Shown here: positions 1 to 8,219 of the stretch, piece after piece | How positions within the stretch are numbered: position 1 is the stretch's first letter | Layout: the number at the start of each line of letters is the position of its first letter | From: Micromonospora costi | GTDB taxonomy: Bacteria; Actinomycetota; Actinomycetes; Mycobacteriales; Micromonosporaceae | Direction: 5' to 3' | DNA: 64,000 nt | NCBI RefSeq assembly: GCF_003626655.1 | Contig: NZ_RBAN01000001.1 | Location: 372,001 to 436,000 of the forward strand | The notes under the pieces: model-generated | Seen by the model: the letters and a program-made list of their open reading frames with translations, nothing else | Databases searched by the model: none | What the model was told of the DNA's origin: nothing | Position numbers and translations under genes: made by a program

Positions 1-1
1 C

Positions 2-430
2 GAACGGCTCATGGAGTGGGTGCGCAGCCGGTACCCGGACGAGCACCTGCACGCCGAGCTGTTCCAGCTCATGGTGAACCACTACCTCGTGGTGGTGGGC
101 AACGACGACCGGCTGCACCCGCACCTGCGGCGGGCCTTCTTCGAGCGGGTCGCCGAGCACTACCGCCGCTACCAGCCGGCGGGCGGGTACCCGATGCCGG
201 GCGGCGTCGCGGGGCTCAAGCACCGGCTCGTGGGCCGCAACGACTACGTCGCGTACGCCGCGCTGCGCCAGGCCCACCGGGTGGCCGGCCGGCTGCGGCG
301 TCCGTCGGCCGGCCCCGCGTCCCCCGCGGGCGGGTCGGACGACCGCTCCTCCGGCGACGACGGTGGCGCCGGTGACCGTGCGGAGGGCAACAGGCGCGAG
401 GACGCGCTGGTGGGCCGCGGCGCGGGGTGA
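2..430 (+). CDS. C-terminal end of a probable wall-polymer glycosyltransferase (partial)
   Basis: The reading frame is already open at base 2 and ends with TGA at 428-430, so only the last 142 codons are present. The visible part has a helical stretch ending in RNDYVAYAALRQAHR, then a disordered Gly/Ser/Asp-rich tail of about 40 residues. That ending resembles actinobacterial GT2 and CDP-glycerol glycerophosphotransferase (TagF-like) proteins that build teichoic-acid-type polymers. No catalytic motif lies inside the window, so the family is an inference. It lies about 130 bases upstream of pseI, which fits a shared role in a cell-wall glycopolymer. Confidence 0.5.
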   Translation, partial: ERLMEWVRSRYPDEHLHAELFQLMVNHYLVVVGNDDRLHPHLRRAFFERVAEHYRRYQPAGGYPMPGGVAGLKHRLVGRNDYVAYAALRQAHRVAGRLRRPSAGPASPAGGSDDRSSGDDGGAGDRAEGNRREDALVGRGAG

Positions 431-562
431 CCGCGACGGTCGACAGCATCCCGCCGGGGGCCGGAGGTTCCCCGGCGCTTCGGTTTTCCAGGTCGTTGCG
501 CACAATCGGCGGACGACGACGGCAGGACCGCACCCCGGGTGCGGAGGCAGGTGAGCAGAGGT

Positions 563-1615
563 ATGACGGCGACAATGAAGATCGGCCCGCACGTGGTGGG
601 CGCCGGTGAGCGACCCTTCGTGGTCGCCGAGATGTCCGGAAACCACAACGGTGACCTGGACCGGGCGCTGGCCATCGTCGACGCGGTGGCGGCGAGCGGC
701 GCGCACGCACTGAAGCTCCAGACGTACCGGCCGGACACGATCACCATCGACGTCGACACCCCGGCGTTCCGCATCTCCAGCGGGCACGAACTGTGGGGCG
801 GGGAGAACCTCTACCGGCTCTACGAGAAGGCGCACACCCCGTACGAGTTCCACGAGCCGATCTTCGAGCGGGCCCGGCGGCACGGCCTCACGGTCTTCTC
901 GTCGCCGTTCGACGCGACCGCCGTGGAGCTGCTGGAGTCGCTGGACGCGCCGGCGTACAAGATCGCCTCGTCGGAGCTGGTGGATCTGCCGCTGATCCGG
1001 CTCGTGGCCAGCACCGGCAAGCCGATGGTGATCTCCACGGGGATGGCCACCGTCGCCGAGATCGACGCCGCGGTACGCACCGCCCGCGAGGGTGGCGCCG
1101 GCGGGATCGTCCTGCTCGCCTGCACCGCGTCGTACCCGGCACCGCCCCAGGACAGCAACCTGCGCCGGATCCCGGTGCTCGCCGACGCGTTCGGCGTGCC
1201 CGTCGGGCTCTCCGACCACACGCCCGGCATCGGGGTGGCGGTCGCGTCGGTGGCGCTGGGCGCCTGCTTCATCGAGAAGCACGTGACCCTCGACCGCGCC
1301 GACGGCGGGGTCGACTCGGACTTCTCGCTGAACCCGGGCGAGCTGACCGCGCTGGTCGAGGAGTCGGGGCGGGCGTACTCGGCGCTCGGCGGCACCGCGA
1401 TCGGCCCGACCCCGGCCGAGCGCGAGGGGCTGCGCTTCCGCCGTTCGCTGTTCGTCGTCGAGGACGTGCGCGCCGGCGACCCGGTTACCGAGCGGAACGT
1501 ACGGTCCATCCGGCCGGCGGGCGGCCTGCCGCCCGTGGAGATCGACCGGGTTCTCGGCCGGACGTTCGCCGTCGACGTCCCGCGCGGCACCCCGCTCTCC
1601 TGGGACCTCATCTGA
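563..1615 (+). CDS. pseI: Pseudaminic acid synthase (NeuB family)
   Basis: Condenses 2,4-diacetamido-2,4,6-trideoxy-L-altrose with phosphoenolpyruvate to pseudaminic acid in the cytosol. The 350-residue length fits the family. The N-terminal TIM barrel carries typical NeuB/PseI segments: VVAEMSGNHNGD near residue 25, KLQTYRPDT, FSSPFD, YKIASSEL, SDHTPG and FIEKHVTLDR. The last 60 residues form the SAF antifreeze-like domain. Wording such as NHNGD and ELWGGENLYRLYE is closer to PseI than to sialic acid synthases. I chose ATG 563 because AGAGG sits just before it; GTG 551 and ATG 575 are alternatives. Tandem hairpins follow the stop codon. Confidence 0.93.
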   Translation: MTATMKIGPHVVGAGERPFVVAEMSGNHNGDLDRALAIVDAVAASGAHALKLQTYRPDTITIDVDTPAFRISSGHELWGGENLYRLYEKAHTPYEFHEPIFERARRHGLTVFSSPFDATAVELLESLDAPAYKIASSELVDLPLIRLVASTGKPMVISTGMATVAEIDAAVRTAREGGAGGIVLLACTASYPAPPQDSNLRRIPVLADAFGVPVGLSDHTPGIGVAVASVALGACFIEKHVTLDRADGGVDSDFSLNPGELTALVEESGRAYSALGGTAIGPTPAEREGLRFRRSLFVVEDVRAGDPVTERNVRSIRPAGGLPPVEIDRVLGRTFAVDVPRGTPLSWDLI

Positions 1616-1620
1616 GCGCC

Positions 1621-1638
1621 GCCCCGCCGTCGCGGGGC
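1621..1638. terminator. Hairpin between convergent genes (first of two)
   Basis: GCCCCGC at 1621-1627 pairs perfectly with GCGGGGC at 1632-1638 across a 4-base loop. It begins 6 bases after the pseI stop and faces a minus-strand gene ending at 1681. It has no T-run, as is usual for actinomycete terminators. Confidence 0.55.
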
Positions 1639-1645
1639 TGAGATC

Positions 1646-1674
1646 GGCGGGGCGCACCTCGGTGCCGCCCCGCC
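1646..1674. terminator. Hairpin between convergent genes (second of two)
   Basis: GGCGGGGC plus GCAC at 1646-1657 pair with GTGC and GCCCCGCC at 1662-1674, leaving a CTCG loop and one bulged C. It probably stops transcription from both pseI and the opposing acyl-carrier operon. Confidence 0.6.
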
Positions 1675-1680
1675 GGTCCG

Positions 1681-2181
1681 TCACGGGCCGGGCCGCCGCC
1701 CGGGGGCCGGCGCGTCCGGCGCGAAGGCGACGGTGACCACGAGGTCGGCCAGCCGCACCGTACGCCAGACCGCGGCGCTGTCCGGCGGGATGCTCAGGCC
1801 GTGCCGGCGCCACCAGGCCGCGACCGGCACGTCGGCGAGCTTGCAGAGGGATTCCGCCCGGGTCCACCGGGCCCAGAAGTCCGCCGTGCCGAAACGCCGG
1901 GCCAGCGCCGGCGGGACCGGCGCCCCGGCGCGCTCGGCGTCGACGGCCACCCGCCAGCCGGCGGCGGGCGGCCCGTACCAGCCGACACAGCGGCCGTCGT
2001 CCAGGTGGCTGCGGGTCACCGCCCCGGCCAGCTCGGCGGGCGTGCCGACCCGCAGGTACCGCTCGGCCGCGGACAGCAGCGCCGGCACCGGGCGGATTCC
2101 ACCGCGGGTGGCCGGTGGCGACGCGGCCCCGGCGTCGGGCCGGGACCGCGTCGGCGCGTCCGGGTCAGACGGAGGCCGCAC
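1681..2181 (-). CDS. Divergent 4'-phosphopantetheinyl transferase-like protein
   Basis: Last gene of a four-gene minus-strand unit that contains an acyl carrier protein. Two motifs point to the Sfp/AcpS superfamily: VAVDAER, which matches the Mg-binding Asp-x-Glu site, and FWARWTRAESLCKL near residues 110-123, which aligns with the W-(S/T)-x-K-E-(S/A)-x-x-K signature. The Glu and the second Lys are kept, but the usual Lys before the Glu is Ala. At 166 residues it is shorter than Sfp. It would attach phosphopantetheine to the neighbouring carrier protein; this partner is inferred from position. The start overlaps the end of the reductase gene by 17 bases. Confidence 0.62.
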   Translation of the reverse strand: MRPPSDPDAPTRSRPDAGAASPPATRGGIRPVPALLSAAERYLRVGTPAELAGAVTRSHLDDGRCVGWYGPPAAGWRVAVDAERAGAPVPPALARRFGTADFWARWTRAESLCKLADVPVAAWWRRHGLSIPPDSAAVWRTVRLADLVVTVAFAPDAPAPGRRPGP

Positions 2182-2920
2182 CGTCCACCACGATGACCTG
2201 GCCGTTGATGTTGGTGTGCTCGCGCAGCAGCATCCGGACCACCGGCACGACCTCCTCGGGCTCGGTCAGGTGCCCGGTCGGGGTGCGCCGGACGATCTGG
2301 TCGAGCTGGGTCGGGCCGAGCACCGCGGACATCTCCGAGGCGAAGAAGCCGGGCGCGACCGCGTTCACCAGCACCCGACCCCCCAGCTCCCGCGCGAGCG
2401 ACCGGGTGGCCGCGTCCATGCCGCCCTTGGTGGCCGAGTACGCCACGAGGCCCGGGAAACCGCGCTGGGCGCAGATCGACGTGATGTTGACGATCCGGCC
2501 GCGCAGGCCCTTGCCGAGCATCCGGCGGATCACCAGGCGGGTGAGCTGCAACGGCGCCGTCAGGTTGGTCTCGATGATCCGGGCGAGGTCGGCGTTCGCG
2601 GTGTGCACGTGCAGCGAGTCCTGCCCCACGGCGGCGTTGTTGACCACGCCGTCGATCGGCCCCAGCCGCTCCTCCACCTCGCGGACGAAGGACTGGGCGG
2701 CGGCGAGGTCGGTCACGTCGACGGACCCGACGTGCACCCGGTCGGGGTGCTCGGCGGCGAGCTTCTCCAGCTCCGGCGTGACGGTACGGGCGAAGGCCGC
2801 CACCCGGACGCCCTGCGCGAGCAGGTCGGTGACGATGGCCAGCCCGAGCCCGCGCGAGCCGCCGGAGACGAGCACCACGGAGCTGGGCGGGACGAGCGGG
2901 GTTTCGACGCGGTCAGACAT
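2165..2920 (-). CDS. SDR-family reductase, FabG-like
   Basis: A classical short-chain dehydrogenase of 251 residues. It has the NAD(P)-binding GGSRGLG near residue 20, NNAAVG near 93, the catalytic Ser in NITSIC, YSATKGG near 161-167 and the PGFFASEM segment. It is closest in layout to 3-oxoacyl-ACP reductases. Since an acyl carrier protein and an acyl-AMP ligase are just upstream in the same unit, reduction of a carrier-bound 3-oxoacyl group to 3-hydroxyacyl is the simplest role, though a sugar or other alcohol substrate is possible. Its ATG overlaps the end of the ligase gene by 8 bases. Confidence 0.85.
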   Translation of the reverse strand: MSDRVETPLVPPSSVVLVSGGSRGLGLAIVTDLLAQGVRVAAFARTVTPELEKLAAEHPDRVHVGSVDVTDLAAAQSFVREVEERLGPIDGVVNNAAVGQDSLHVHTANADLARIIETNLTAPLQLTRLVIRRMLGKGLRGRIVNITSICAQRGFPGLVAYSATKGGMDAATRSLARELGGRVLVNAVAPGFFASEMSAVLGPTQLDQIVRRTPTGHLTEPEEVVPVVRMLLREHTNINGQVIVVDGAASV

Positions 2921-4190
2921 CGCTCTTCAGGGTCTCCTTGACGGGGATCTCGGGCAGCACGCGGATCCGGCGGGGCACCGCGTGCTCGGGGAGGCGGTCG
3001 GCGCACCAGCGGACGAGCGCGGCCTCGTCGGGCGGGTCGCCGCCGTCGCCGGCGCTCGTGGGGTGTGGGACCACCTCGGCGACCACCATCCGGCCCAGCA
3101 CCGGGGCCCGCCGGCCGGTCACCCGCGCCCAGGCGACGCCGGGGTGGGCGGTGAGCACGTCGCGCACCAGGCCGGCGGAGACCTTGCTCCCGCCGACGTT
3201 GATCTCGTCGGAGTCGAGCCGGCCGGTGATCAGCACCCGGTCGTCGACGACCTGCACGCGGTCGCCGGTACGCACCGGCCCGTCCAGCCCCACCCCGTGG
3301 TACGGGGAGGTGATCACGAGCTCGTCGTCCCGCACGCTGAGCGTCGGGCGGCCCGGCGCCGGCCGGTCGAGCCACTCCACCGGGAACCCGGCGCGGCCGT
3401 CGTGCACCACGATCGAGGCGCCCACCTCCGAGGAGGCGTAGATCCAGGAGATCCGGGCGGCCGGGAACAGCTCGCGGAGCTGGTCGAGGATGGCCTGGTC
3501 GACCGGCTCGCCGCCGAGCGTGATCTGCCGCAGCGGCACGCGGGCCAGCGCGGCGGCGTCGGCGTAGATGCTCCGGCGCCAGAACGTGGGCGTGCCGGAG
3601 GCGGCGTCGACGCCGTGCGCGGCGGCAAGCGCCGGCCAGTCGTCGAGCTGGTCCGGTTCGACCACCACGAGGTGCTGCCCGGGCTGGGTCAGCGAGAGGG
3701 TGACCACCTGCCACCAGGCGTACGTGCCCGGGGCGTACGGGCAGAGCCAGGTGCGCGCGGGCTGGTCGCCCCGGACGGTGGTGAGCGAGCCGAGGGTGTG
3801 GCCGACCCGCTTCGGGCGGCCGGTGGAGCCGGAGGTGAGCAGCCAGAGACGGCCGGGCTCGGCGGCACGCGGGCGGGTCGGCGCGAGGCTGCGCGTCTGC
3901 CCGTCGGCGAGGTCGGTGAGCGTGAACCCGGCGTCGCGCAACTCGGCCCGCAGGCCGGCGTCGACCCGGCTGTCGGTGCTGATGAGCAGCTCGGTGCCGT
4001 GCGTCGCGTGGTGGCGGGCCGCCGCGAGGGCGTCCCTCGCGCCGTGCGCGAGCACCGCGCTCGGGGCGCTCAGCGCCGGGTCCGGCAGGTCCTGCCAGGT
4101 GAGCGCGACGCCGCCGACGACGATCCGGTTGCCGGTGCCGGCCGGGGCCGGGTGCGGCGCCGCGACGGGCCCGGGCGTGCCGACGGTCAC
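2913..4190 (-). CDS. Stand-alone acyl-AMP ligase / adenylation enzyme (ANL superfamily)
   Basis: Activates a carboxylic acid as the adenylate and probably loads it on the carrier protein encoded just upstream. The 425-residue protein shows the P-loop-like LLTSGSTGRPKRV, YASSEVG (A5), TGDRVQVVDD (A7), GRLDSDEINVGG (A8) and a C-terminal PVKETLKSDV with the catalytic Lys (A10). It is compact compared with typical 500-residue ANL enzymes because the N-terminal part is short. GTG 4190 is chosen because it overlaps the carrier-protein stop as GTGA; the open frame continues upstream but would cover the whole carrier gene. The acid used cannot be read from the sequence. Confidence 0.88.
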   Translation of the reverse strand: MTVGTPGPVAAPHPAPAGTGNRIVVGGVALTWQDLPDPALSAPSAVLAHGARDALAAARHHATHGTELLISTDSRVDAGLRAELRDAGFTLTDLADGQTRSLAPTRPRAAEPGRLWLLTSGSTGRPKRVGHTLGSLTTVRGDQPARTWLCPYAPGTYAWWQVVTLSLTQPGQHLVVVEPDQLDDWPALAAAHGVDAASGTPTFWRRSIYADAAALARVPLRQITLGGEPVDQAILDQLRELFPAARISWIYASSEVGASIVVHDGRAGFPVEWLDRPAPGRPTLSVRDDELVITSPYHGVGLDGPVRTGDRVQVVDDRVLITGRLDSDEINVGGSKVSAGLVRDVLTAHPGVAWARVTGRRAPVLGRMVVAEVVPHPTSAGDGGDPPDEAALVRWCADRLPEHAVPRRIRVLPEIPVKETLKSDV

Positions 4191-4438
4191 TGCTTCTGGA
4201 GCTCGACGAGGAAGTCGAGGACGTCCCCGACGGTGGCGATCCGGCGCAGCCCGGGGGCGTCGAAGTTGAGCTCCTCGCCCGTCTCGTCCTCGACCCGCAG
4301 CGCCAGCTCGGAGAAGTCCAGGGACCGGAAGCCGATCTCCCGCAGATCCGCGGCGTCGTCGTCCGGAAGCACCTTGCCCTGGTTCTTGAGCACCTGCGCC
4401 ATGAGGTCGCGGATCTGCGCGCGACTCAATTCGTTCAT
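4187..4438 (-). CDS. Acyl carrier protein
   Basis: An 83-residue acidic helical protein. The segment GFRSLDFSELALRVED has the phosphopantetheine Ser within SLDF, replacing the common DSL, followed by the usual acidic recognition helix. It is first in the minus-strand unit and overlaps the ligase start by 4 bases, which suggests coupled translation. Dedicated carrier proteins of this type occur in glycan-modification loci, where they carry an acyl group for transfer to a sugar; that use here is inferred from the pse neighbours. Confidence 0.9.
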   Translation of the reverse strand: MNELSRAQIRDLMAQVLKNQGKVLPDDDAADLREIGFRSLDFSELALRVEDETGEELNFDAPGLRRIATVGDVLDFLVELQKQ

Positions 4439-4538
4439 GCGGCGGAGTGTACAGCCCGACGAATGCGTATCCCATTTCCCGGGGTGGCGGGTAGGGTGCT
4501 CCCGACGATTGGCGGGGACCGGAGAAAGCGGGAGGAAC

Positions 4539-5048
4539 GTGCTGCGCGAAGCGACCGGGGACGACGTTAACCTGATGTTGTCCTGGCGTAATCAGGAAAT
4601 CAACCGGCAGGCCAGCAAGACCAGCCACGTGATCACCGCCGACGAGCACGCCCGGTGGTGGGCGGTGGTGCGGACGGACCCGACGCGGCGCGTGCTGGTG
4701 TACGTGCGCGACGGGGTGCCGTCCGGCGTGGTCACCTTCTTCGACCTGCGGGTGAGCGGGCCGGCCACCGGTTCGTGGGGTTTCTACCTGGACGCCGACG
4801 GGCTGGCCGCGCGGGGCGAGACGCTGCCGGCCTGGCTGGAGGTGATGCGCGAGGCCGTCGACCACGCGTTCGACGATCTCGGGCTCGACCGGCTGGAGGG
4901 CGAGGTGCTCGGCCACAACGCCGTCGTGCGGCAGATGAACCGCCGGTTCCGTTTCGTGGAGGGAACGCCACGGACGGAGATTTCCGACGGCCGCGAAATC
5001 ACCGTCATCCCGATTTCCCTCGACCGCGCTAATCGCCGCCGGCGCTGA
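4539..5048 (+). CDS. pseH: PseH-like GNAT N-acetyltransferase
   Basis: A 169-residue GNAT protein resembling UDP-4-amino-4,6-dideoxy-N-acetyl-L-altrosamine N-acetyltransferase, the third step of pseudaminic acid synthesis. Visible features are LMLSWRNQEINR near residue 13, EHARWW, the GVVTFFDL strand, WGFYLDADG, and LEGEVLGHNAVVRQMNRRFRF at the acetyl-CoA end. GTG 4539 follows GGAGG at 4531-4535. It is transcribed away from the carrier-protein unit; their starts are 100 bases apart. Because that unit makes an acyl-ACP, this transferase might use acyl-ACP in place of acetyl-CoA. A 13-bp stem follows it. Confidence 0.8.
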   Translation: MLREATGDDVNLMLSWRNQEINRQASKTSHVITADEHARWWAVVRTDPTRRVLVYVRDGVPSGVVTFFDLRVSGPATGSWGFYLDADGLAARGETLPAWLEVMREAVDHAFDDLGLDRLEGEVLGHNAVVRQMNRRFRFVEGTPRTEISDGREITVIPISLDRANRRRR

Positions 5049-5066
5049 TTACGAGGAATCGTTCCA

Positions 5067-5102
5067 CGGGTGTCCGGCCACCATTAACCGGCCGGACACC
5101 CG
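5067..5102. terminator. Strong bidirectional terminator hairpin
   Basis: Perfect 13-bp arms at 5067-5079 and 5090-5102 (CGGGTGTCCGGCC and its complement) enclose the loop ACCATTAACC. It lies between the convergent ends of pseH and the membrane glycosyltransferase gene. Confidence 0.8.
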
Positions 5103-5131
5103 CCGTTCATTCGCCTGCGGAATGGGCGCCG

Positions 5132-6871
5132 TCAGCCCCGGCGCCAGGCCGCCCAGTGCTGGCGGGGATTGCCGCCGAGACGGACGAAGCCGTGGGCCGC
5201 GCCGTTCCAGTCGCCCGCCGCGCCGGGCGCCCACCGCGCGAAGACCACGTCGGCCGTGGCGGGCGGGCTGTCGTCGAACCACCGCACGTCGGTCCAGGTC
5301 ACCTGGTGGCTCAGGTTGAACCGGAGGATGTAGAACACGCCGGTCGAGGCGTACACCCGCTCCCCCGGGCGGATCCCCAGGTCGGCCACCGGCGGCGTCG
5401 GCGCGGTCGACGCCGCCATGGGCCGCACCAGCCGCTGGGTGATCACCTGCAGGGAGCCGACGTTCACCAGCACGAGCGCCACGAGCAGGGGCACCCGCAG
5501 CCGGGGTACCCGGGCCGCGGCGACCAGCAGCGCGCAGCCGGCGAGGCCGACCAGTGCGGCCGTCACGGGTCGGAACTCCCGCCAACCGCCGGTCAGCGCC
5601 ATCAGGTCCGGTGCGCTGAACCCGCCGTAGCGCAGGTAGTGGCCCTGGCTCGCCACGTACGCGAGCCGGCCGGCGACGACAGCCGCGCCGAGGACGAGCA
5701 GGGCCGCCGCCACGGCGACCCGGCGCAGCACCAGCCGGTAGCCGCCGGTGAGGACGACGGCGAGCCCGACCAGCACCCAGAACGGGACGAGCATCTGCAC
5801 GTAGCGGGCGTAGATGGCGTCCGACGGTTTCCCGGTGACGCCCGCGAGGATGACCGAGGCGCCGGCCGCCACGCCCACCGTGGTCACGAGCGCGACGCCC
5901 AGCGTCCAGCGCATCGCCGGGCCCCGCTCGGGCCGGCGCAGCTCCCGGACGGCGGTGGCCCAGGCGACGCCGGCCAGGCCGAAGGAGACCACCACGAGGT
6001 ACCAGAGCTGCGTCACCACCGCCGCGCCGAGACGCACCAGGCCCTGACCGGAGGCCACGGCCCGCACCGTGCCGCCGCCCGGGTTGGAGCCCAGCAGGTA
6101 CACGCGGTCGCCGAGCAGCCGGACGACGGCCCAGTTGACCAGGGCCAGGGCGAGGACGGGCAGCAGCGCGGCCAGCGCCGCGCGCGGCCGGACGCGCCGG
6201 CGGACCACCAGCAGGAGGACCAGCCCCACGTGCACCGCGACGATCACCAGCCCGCGGGAGTGCAGCAGGTGGAACGCGCCGACGAGGAGCCCGACGGTCG
6301 CCGCGGCGAGGGGGCCGGGCCGTTCGATCCACCGGTGCACGGCGAGCAGCCAGGCCACCACGAGCGGGGCCATCACCGCGTCGATCATCGCCACGTCGGC
6401 GTAGAAGGCGGTGGCCGGCAACGTCGCGGCGACCGCGGCAGCCAGCAGGGCCGGCGCCGTGTCCAGACGCAGCAACCGCCGGGCGAACAGGTACGCGAGC
6501 GGGAACAGCGCCGCGTTCACCAGCGAGTTGATCAGCTTGACGAGCGTGTAGCTGGTCGTGAAGTCGTGCTCGCCGAGGAAGGCCGGGGAGATCAGCAGGG
6601 GGTAGCCCACCCGGCGCAGCAGCTCGTTCTCGCTGCTGAAGCCGTCCGGCCCGCCGGCCAGCGCGCGGGCCGTGTTGAGGTAGCTGTCCTCGTCGGTGTG
6701 CGCGATCGGCAGGGTCGTGTGGCGAGCGAGCCACATCCGCCAGGCCACGCCCAGCAGCCAGCCGGCGGCCAGCAGCAGCGGCACGAGCCAGCGGTGGCGG
6801 GGGGAGCCGCTGGCCGGCGTGTCCGGGGTGGGGGCCGCGGCCCGGTCCATCACGTCGGTGCCGGATGCCAT
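5132..6871 (-). CDS. Polytopic membrane glycosyltransferase (GT-C type)
   Basis: A 579-residue protein with roughly ten to twelve hydrophobic segments. The first long extracytoplasmic loop contains IAHTDEDSYLNTARAL, an acidic cluster in the place where GT-C enzymes (ArnT/PMT/GT39-like) have the catalytic Asp, and RRVGYPLLISP follows. The C-terminal 90 residues are soluble and probably face outward. Such enzymes move a sugar from a polyprenyl carrier to a surface acceptor. ATG 6871 has AGGAGG five bases upstream, which fixes the start. It is transcribed divergently from pseB within the same locus, but the sugar handled is not known. Confidence 0.75.
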   Translation of the reverse strand: MASGTDVMDRAAAPTPDTPASGSPRHRWLVPLLLAAGWLLGVAWRMWLARHTTLPIAHTDEDSYLNTARALAGGPDGFSSENELLRRVGYPLLISPAFLGEHDFTTSYTLVKLINSLVNAALFPLAYLFARRLLRLDTAPALLAAAVAATLPATAFYADVAMIDAVMAPLVVAWLLAVHRWIERPGPLAAATVGLLVGAFHLLHSRGLVIVAVHVGLVLLLVVRRRVRPRAALAALLPVLALALVNWAVVRLLGDRVYLLGSNPGGGTVRAVASGQGLVRLGAAVVTQLWYLVVVSFGLAGVAWATAVRELRRPERGPAMRWTLGVALVTTVGVAAGASVILAGVTGKPSDAIYARYVQMLVPFWVLVGLAVVLTGGYRLVLRRVAVAAALLVLGAAVVAGRLAYVASQGHYLRYGGFSAPDLMALTGGWREFRPVTAALVGLAGCALLVAAARVPRLRVPLLVALVLVNVGSLQVITQRLVRPMAASTAPTPPVADLGIRPGERVYASTGVFYILRFNLSHQVTWTDVRWFDDSPPATADVVFARWAPGAAGDWNGAAHGFVRLGGNPRQHWAAWRRG

Positions 6872-7235
6872 CGCGGCCTCCTGGTGTCGTCGGCCGCGCC
6901 CGGGCGCCGGACGCTGTCCGTACGCGGCGCAACGGCCGGTCTGCGGGGATGGGGTGCCGGTCGGGGTGCGGTGCCGACGGCGTGGATCGGGCGGCGCCGG
7001 GGCCGGGCGGCCGTCCCGTCGCGCATGCGCGGGTCACTGTAACGGCCTCGATCGCCCAGGTCAGCCCGTCGCCGGGCGGCGGACAGAAGTTCGCCTGCCG
7101 GGTGTCCGCCGTTCACGGGAGCAGCGGCTCCGGTTCACCCGCGAGCGTCGGCCCGTTAACCCGCCGCGGTTAGCGTTCCGCACCGGTCGGCCGCCCGAGG
7201 GCCGCCGGTTCATCCACGGACACGGGAGCACCACA
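6872..7235. other. 364-base divergent intergenic region
   Basis: Separates the membrane glycosyltransferase (minus) from pseB (plus). I see no convincing gene here. It must hold both promoters; the only distinct structure is the inverted repeat listed at 7154-7175. Confidence 0.6.
7154..7175. promoter_or_regulatory. Inverted repeat upstream of pseB, possible operator
   Basis: CGTTAACC at 7154-7161 and GGTTAGCG at 7168-7175 form an 8-bp inverted repeat with one mismatch and a 6-base spacer, 60 bases before the pseB start. Its A/T content stands out in the region, and the size fits a dimeric regulator site. Confidence 0.4.
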
Positions 7236-8219
7236 TTGAGTGAGTTGAATGGGTCGTCCATTCTGATCACCGGCGGAACGGGTTCCTTCGGCAGGACCTT
7301 CCTCCGGCACATCCTCAACGAGGCCGACCCGGCCCGGGTCGTGGTGTTCTCCCGCGACGAACTCAAGCAGTACGAGCTGCGCCAGCAACTCGGCGACGAC
7401 CCCCGGCTGCGCTGGTTCATCGGCGACATCCGGGACCGGACGCGGCTGACCCGGGCGATGCACGGGGTGGACCACGTGGTGCACGCCGCCGCACTCAAGC
7501 AGGTGGACACGGCCGAGTACAACCCGTCGGAGTTCATCGCCACCAACATCACGGGCTCACAGAACGTGGTGGACGCGGCGATCGACGCGGGCGTGAAGAA
7601 GGTCATCGCGCTCTCCACCGACAAGGCGTCCAGCCCGATCAACCTGTACGGCGCCACCAAGCTCGTCGGCGACAAGCTGTTCGTCTCCGCCAACCACTAC
7701 GCCGCCCACCACCCGACCCGGTTCGCCGTGGTGCGCTACGGCAACGTCGTGGGCAGCCGCGGCTCCGTGGTCCCCCTGTTCCGTCGGCTGGCCGCGGAGG
7801 GCAAGAGCCTGCCGATCACCGACAAGCGGATGACCCGTTTCTGGATCACGCTGGACCAGGCCGTGCAGTTCGTCATGGACTCGTTCGACCAGATGCGCGG
7901 CGGCGAGCTGTTCGTGCCCCGCATCCCCAGCATGCGGATCCTCGACCTGGTCGAGGCGGTCGCCCCGGACGCCACCACGCACGAGATCGGCATCCGGCCG
8001 GGCGAGAAGCTGCACGAGGAGATGATCGCGCCGGACGACAGCCGCCGGACGCTGCGCGCCCAGGACCGGTTCATCGTTCAGCCGACCATCGCCGGGTGGG
8101 GCTACGAGCCGCCGGCCGGCTGCGAGGCGGTGCCGGACGGCTTCGCGTACCAGTCGGACACCAACGACGAGTGGCTCACCGTCGAGCAGCTGCGCACCAT
8201 GCTCGGCATCACCGCGTGA
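7236..8219 (+). CDS. pseB: UDP-GlcNAc 4,6-dehydratase (inverting)
   Basis: First step of pseudaminic acid synthesis: UDP-GlcNAc to UDP-2-acetamido-2,6-dideoxy-L-arabino-hexos-4-ulose, by 4,6-dehydration with C5 inversion. This 327-residue extended SDR starts with NGSSILITGGTGSFG, then has FSRDELKQ, HAAALKQVDTAEYNP, LSTDKASSPINLYGATK (catalytic Asp/Lys/Tyr group) and RYGNVVGSRGSVVP, all characteristic of PseB/FlaA1. The start is TTG 7236, seven bases after GGGAG; no ATG or GTG fits the conserved N-terminus. The stop overlaps the first base of the pseC start. Confidence 0.95.
   Translation: MSELNGSSILITGGTGSFGRTFLRHILNEADPARVVVFSRDELKQYELRQQLGDDPRLRWFIGDIRDRTRLTRAMHGVDHVVHAAALKQVDTAEYNPSEFIATNITGSQNVVDAAIDAGVKKVIALSTDKASSPINLYGATKLVGDKLFVSANHYAAHHPTRFAVVRYGNVVGSRGSVVPLFRRLAAEGKSLPITDKRMTRFWITLDQAVQFVMDSFDQMRGGELFVPRIPSMRILDLVEAVAPDATTHEIGIRPGEKLHEEMIAPDDSRRTLRAQDRFIVQPTIAGWGYEPPAGCEAVPDGFAYQSDTNDEWLTVEQLRTMLGITA

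Noticed and set aside
2115..4538. Very long plus-strand open frame running into pseH
   Set aside because: It is antisense to the acyl-carrier unit, whose genes have clear motifs. Only the last 169 codons, from GTG 4539, are real (pseH).
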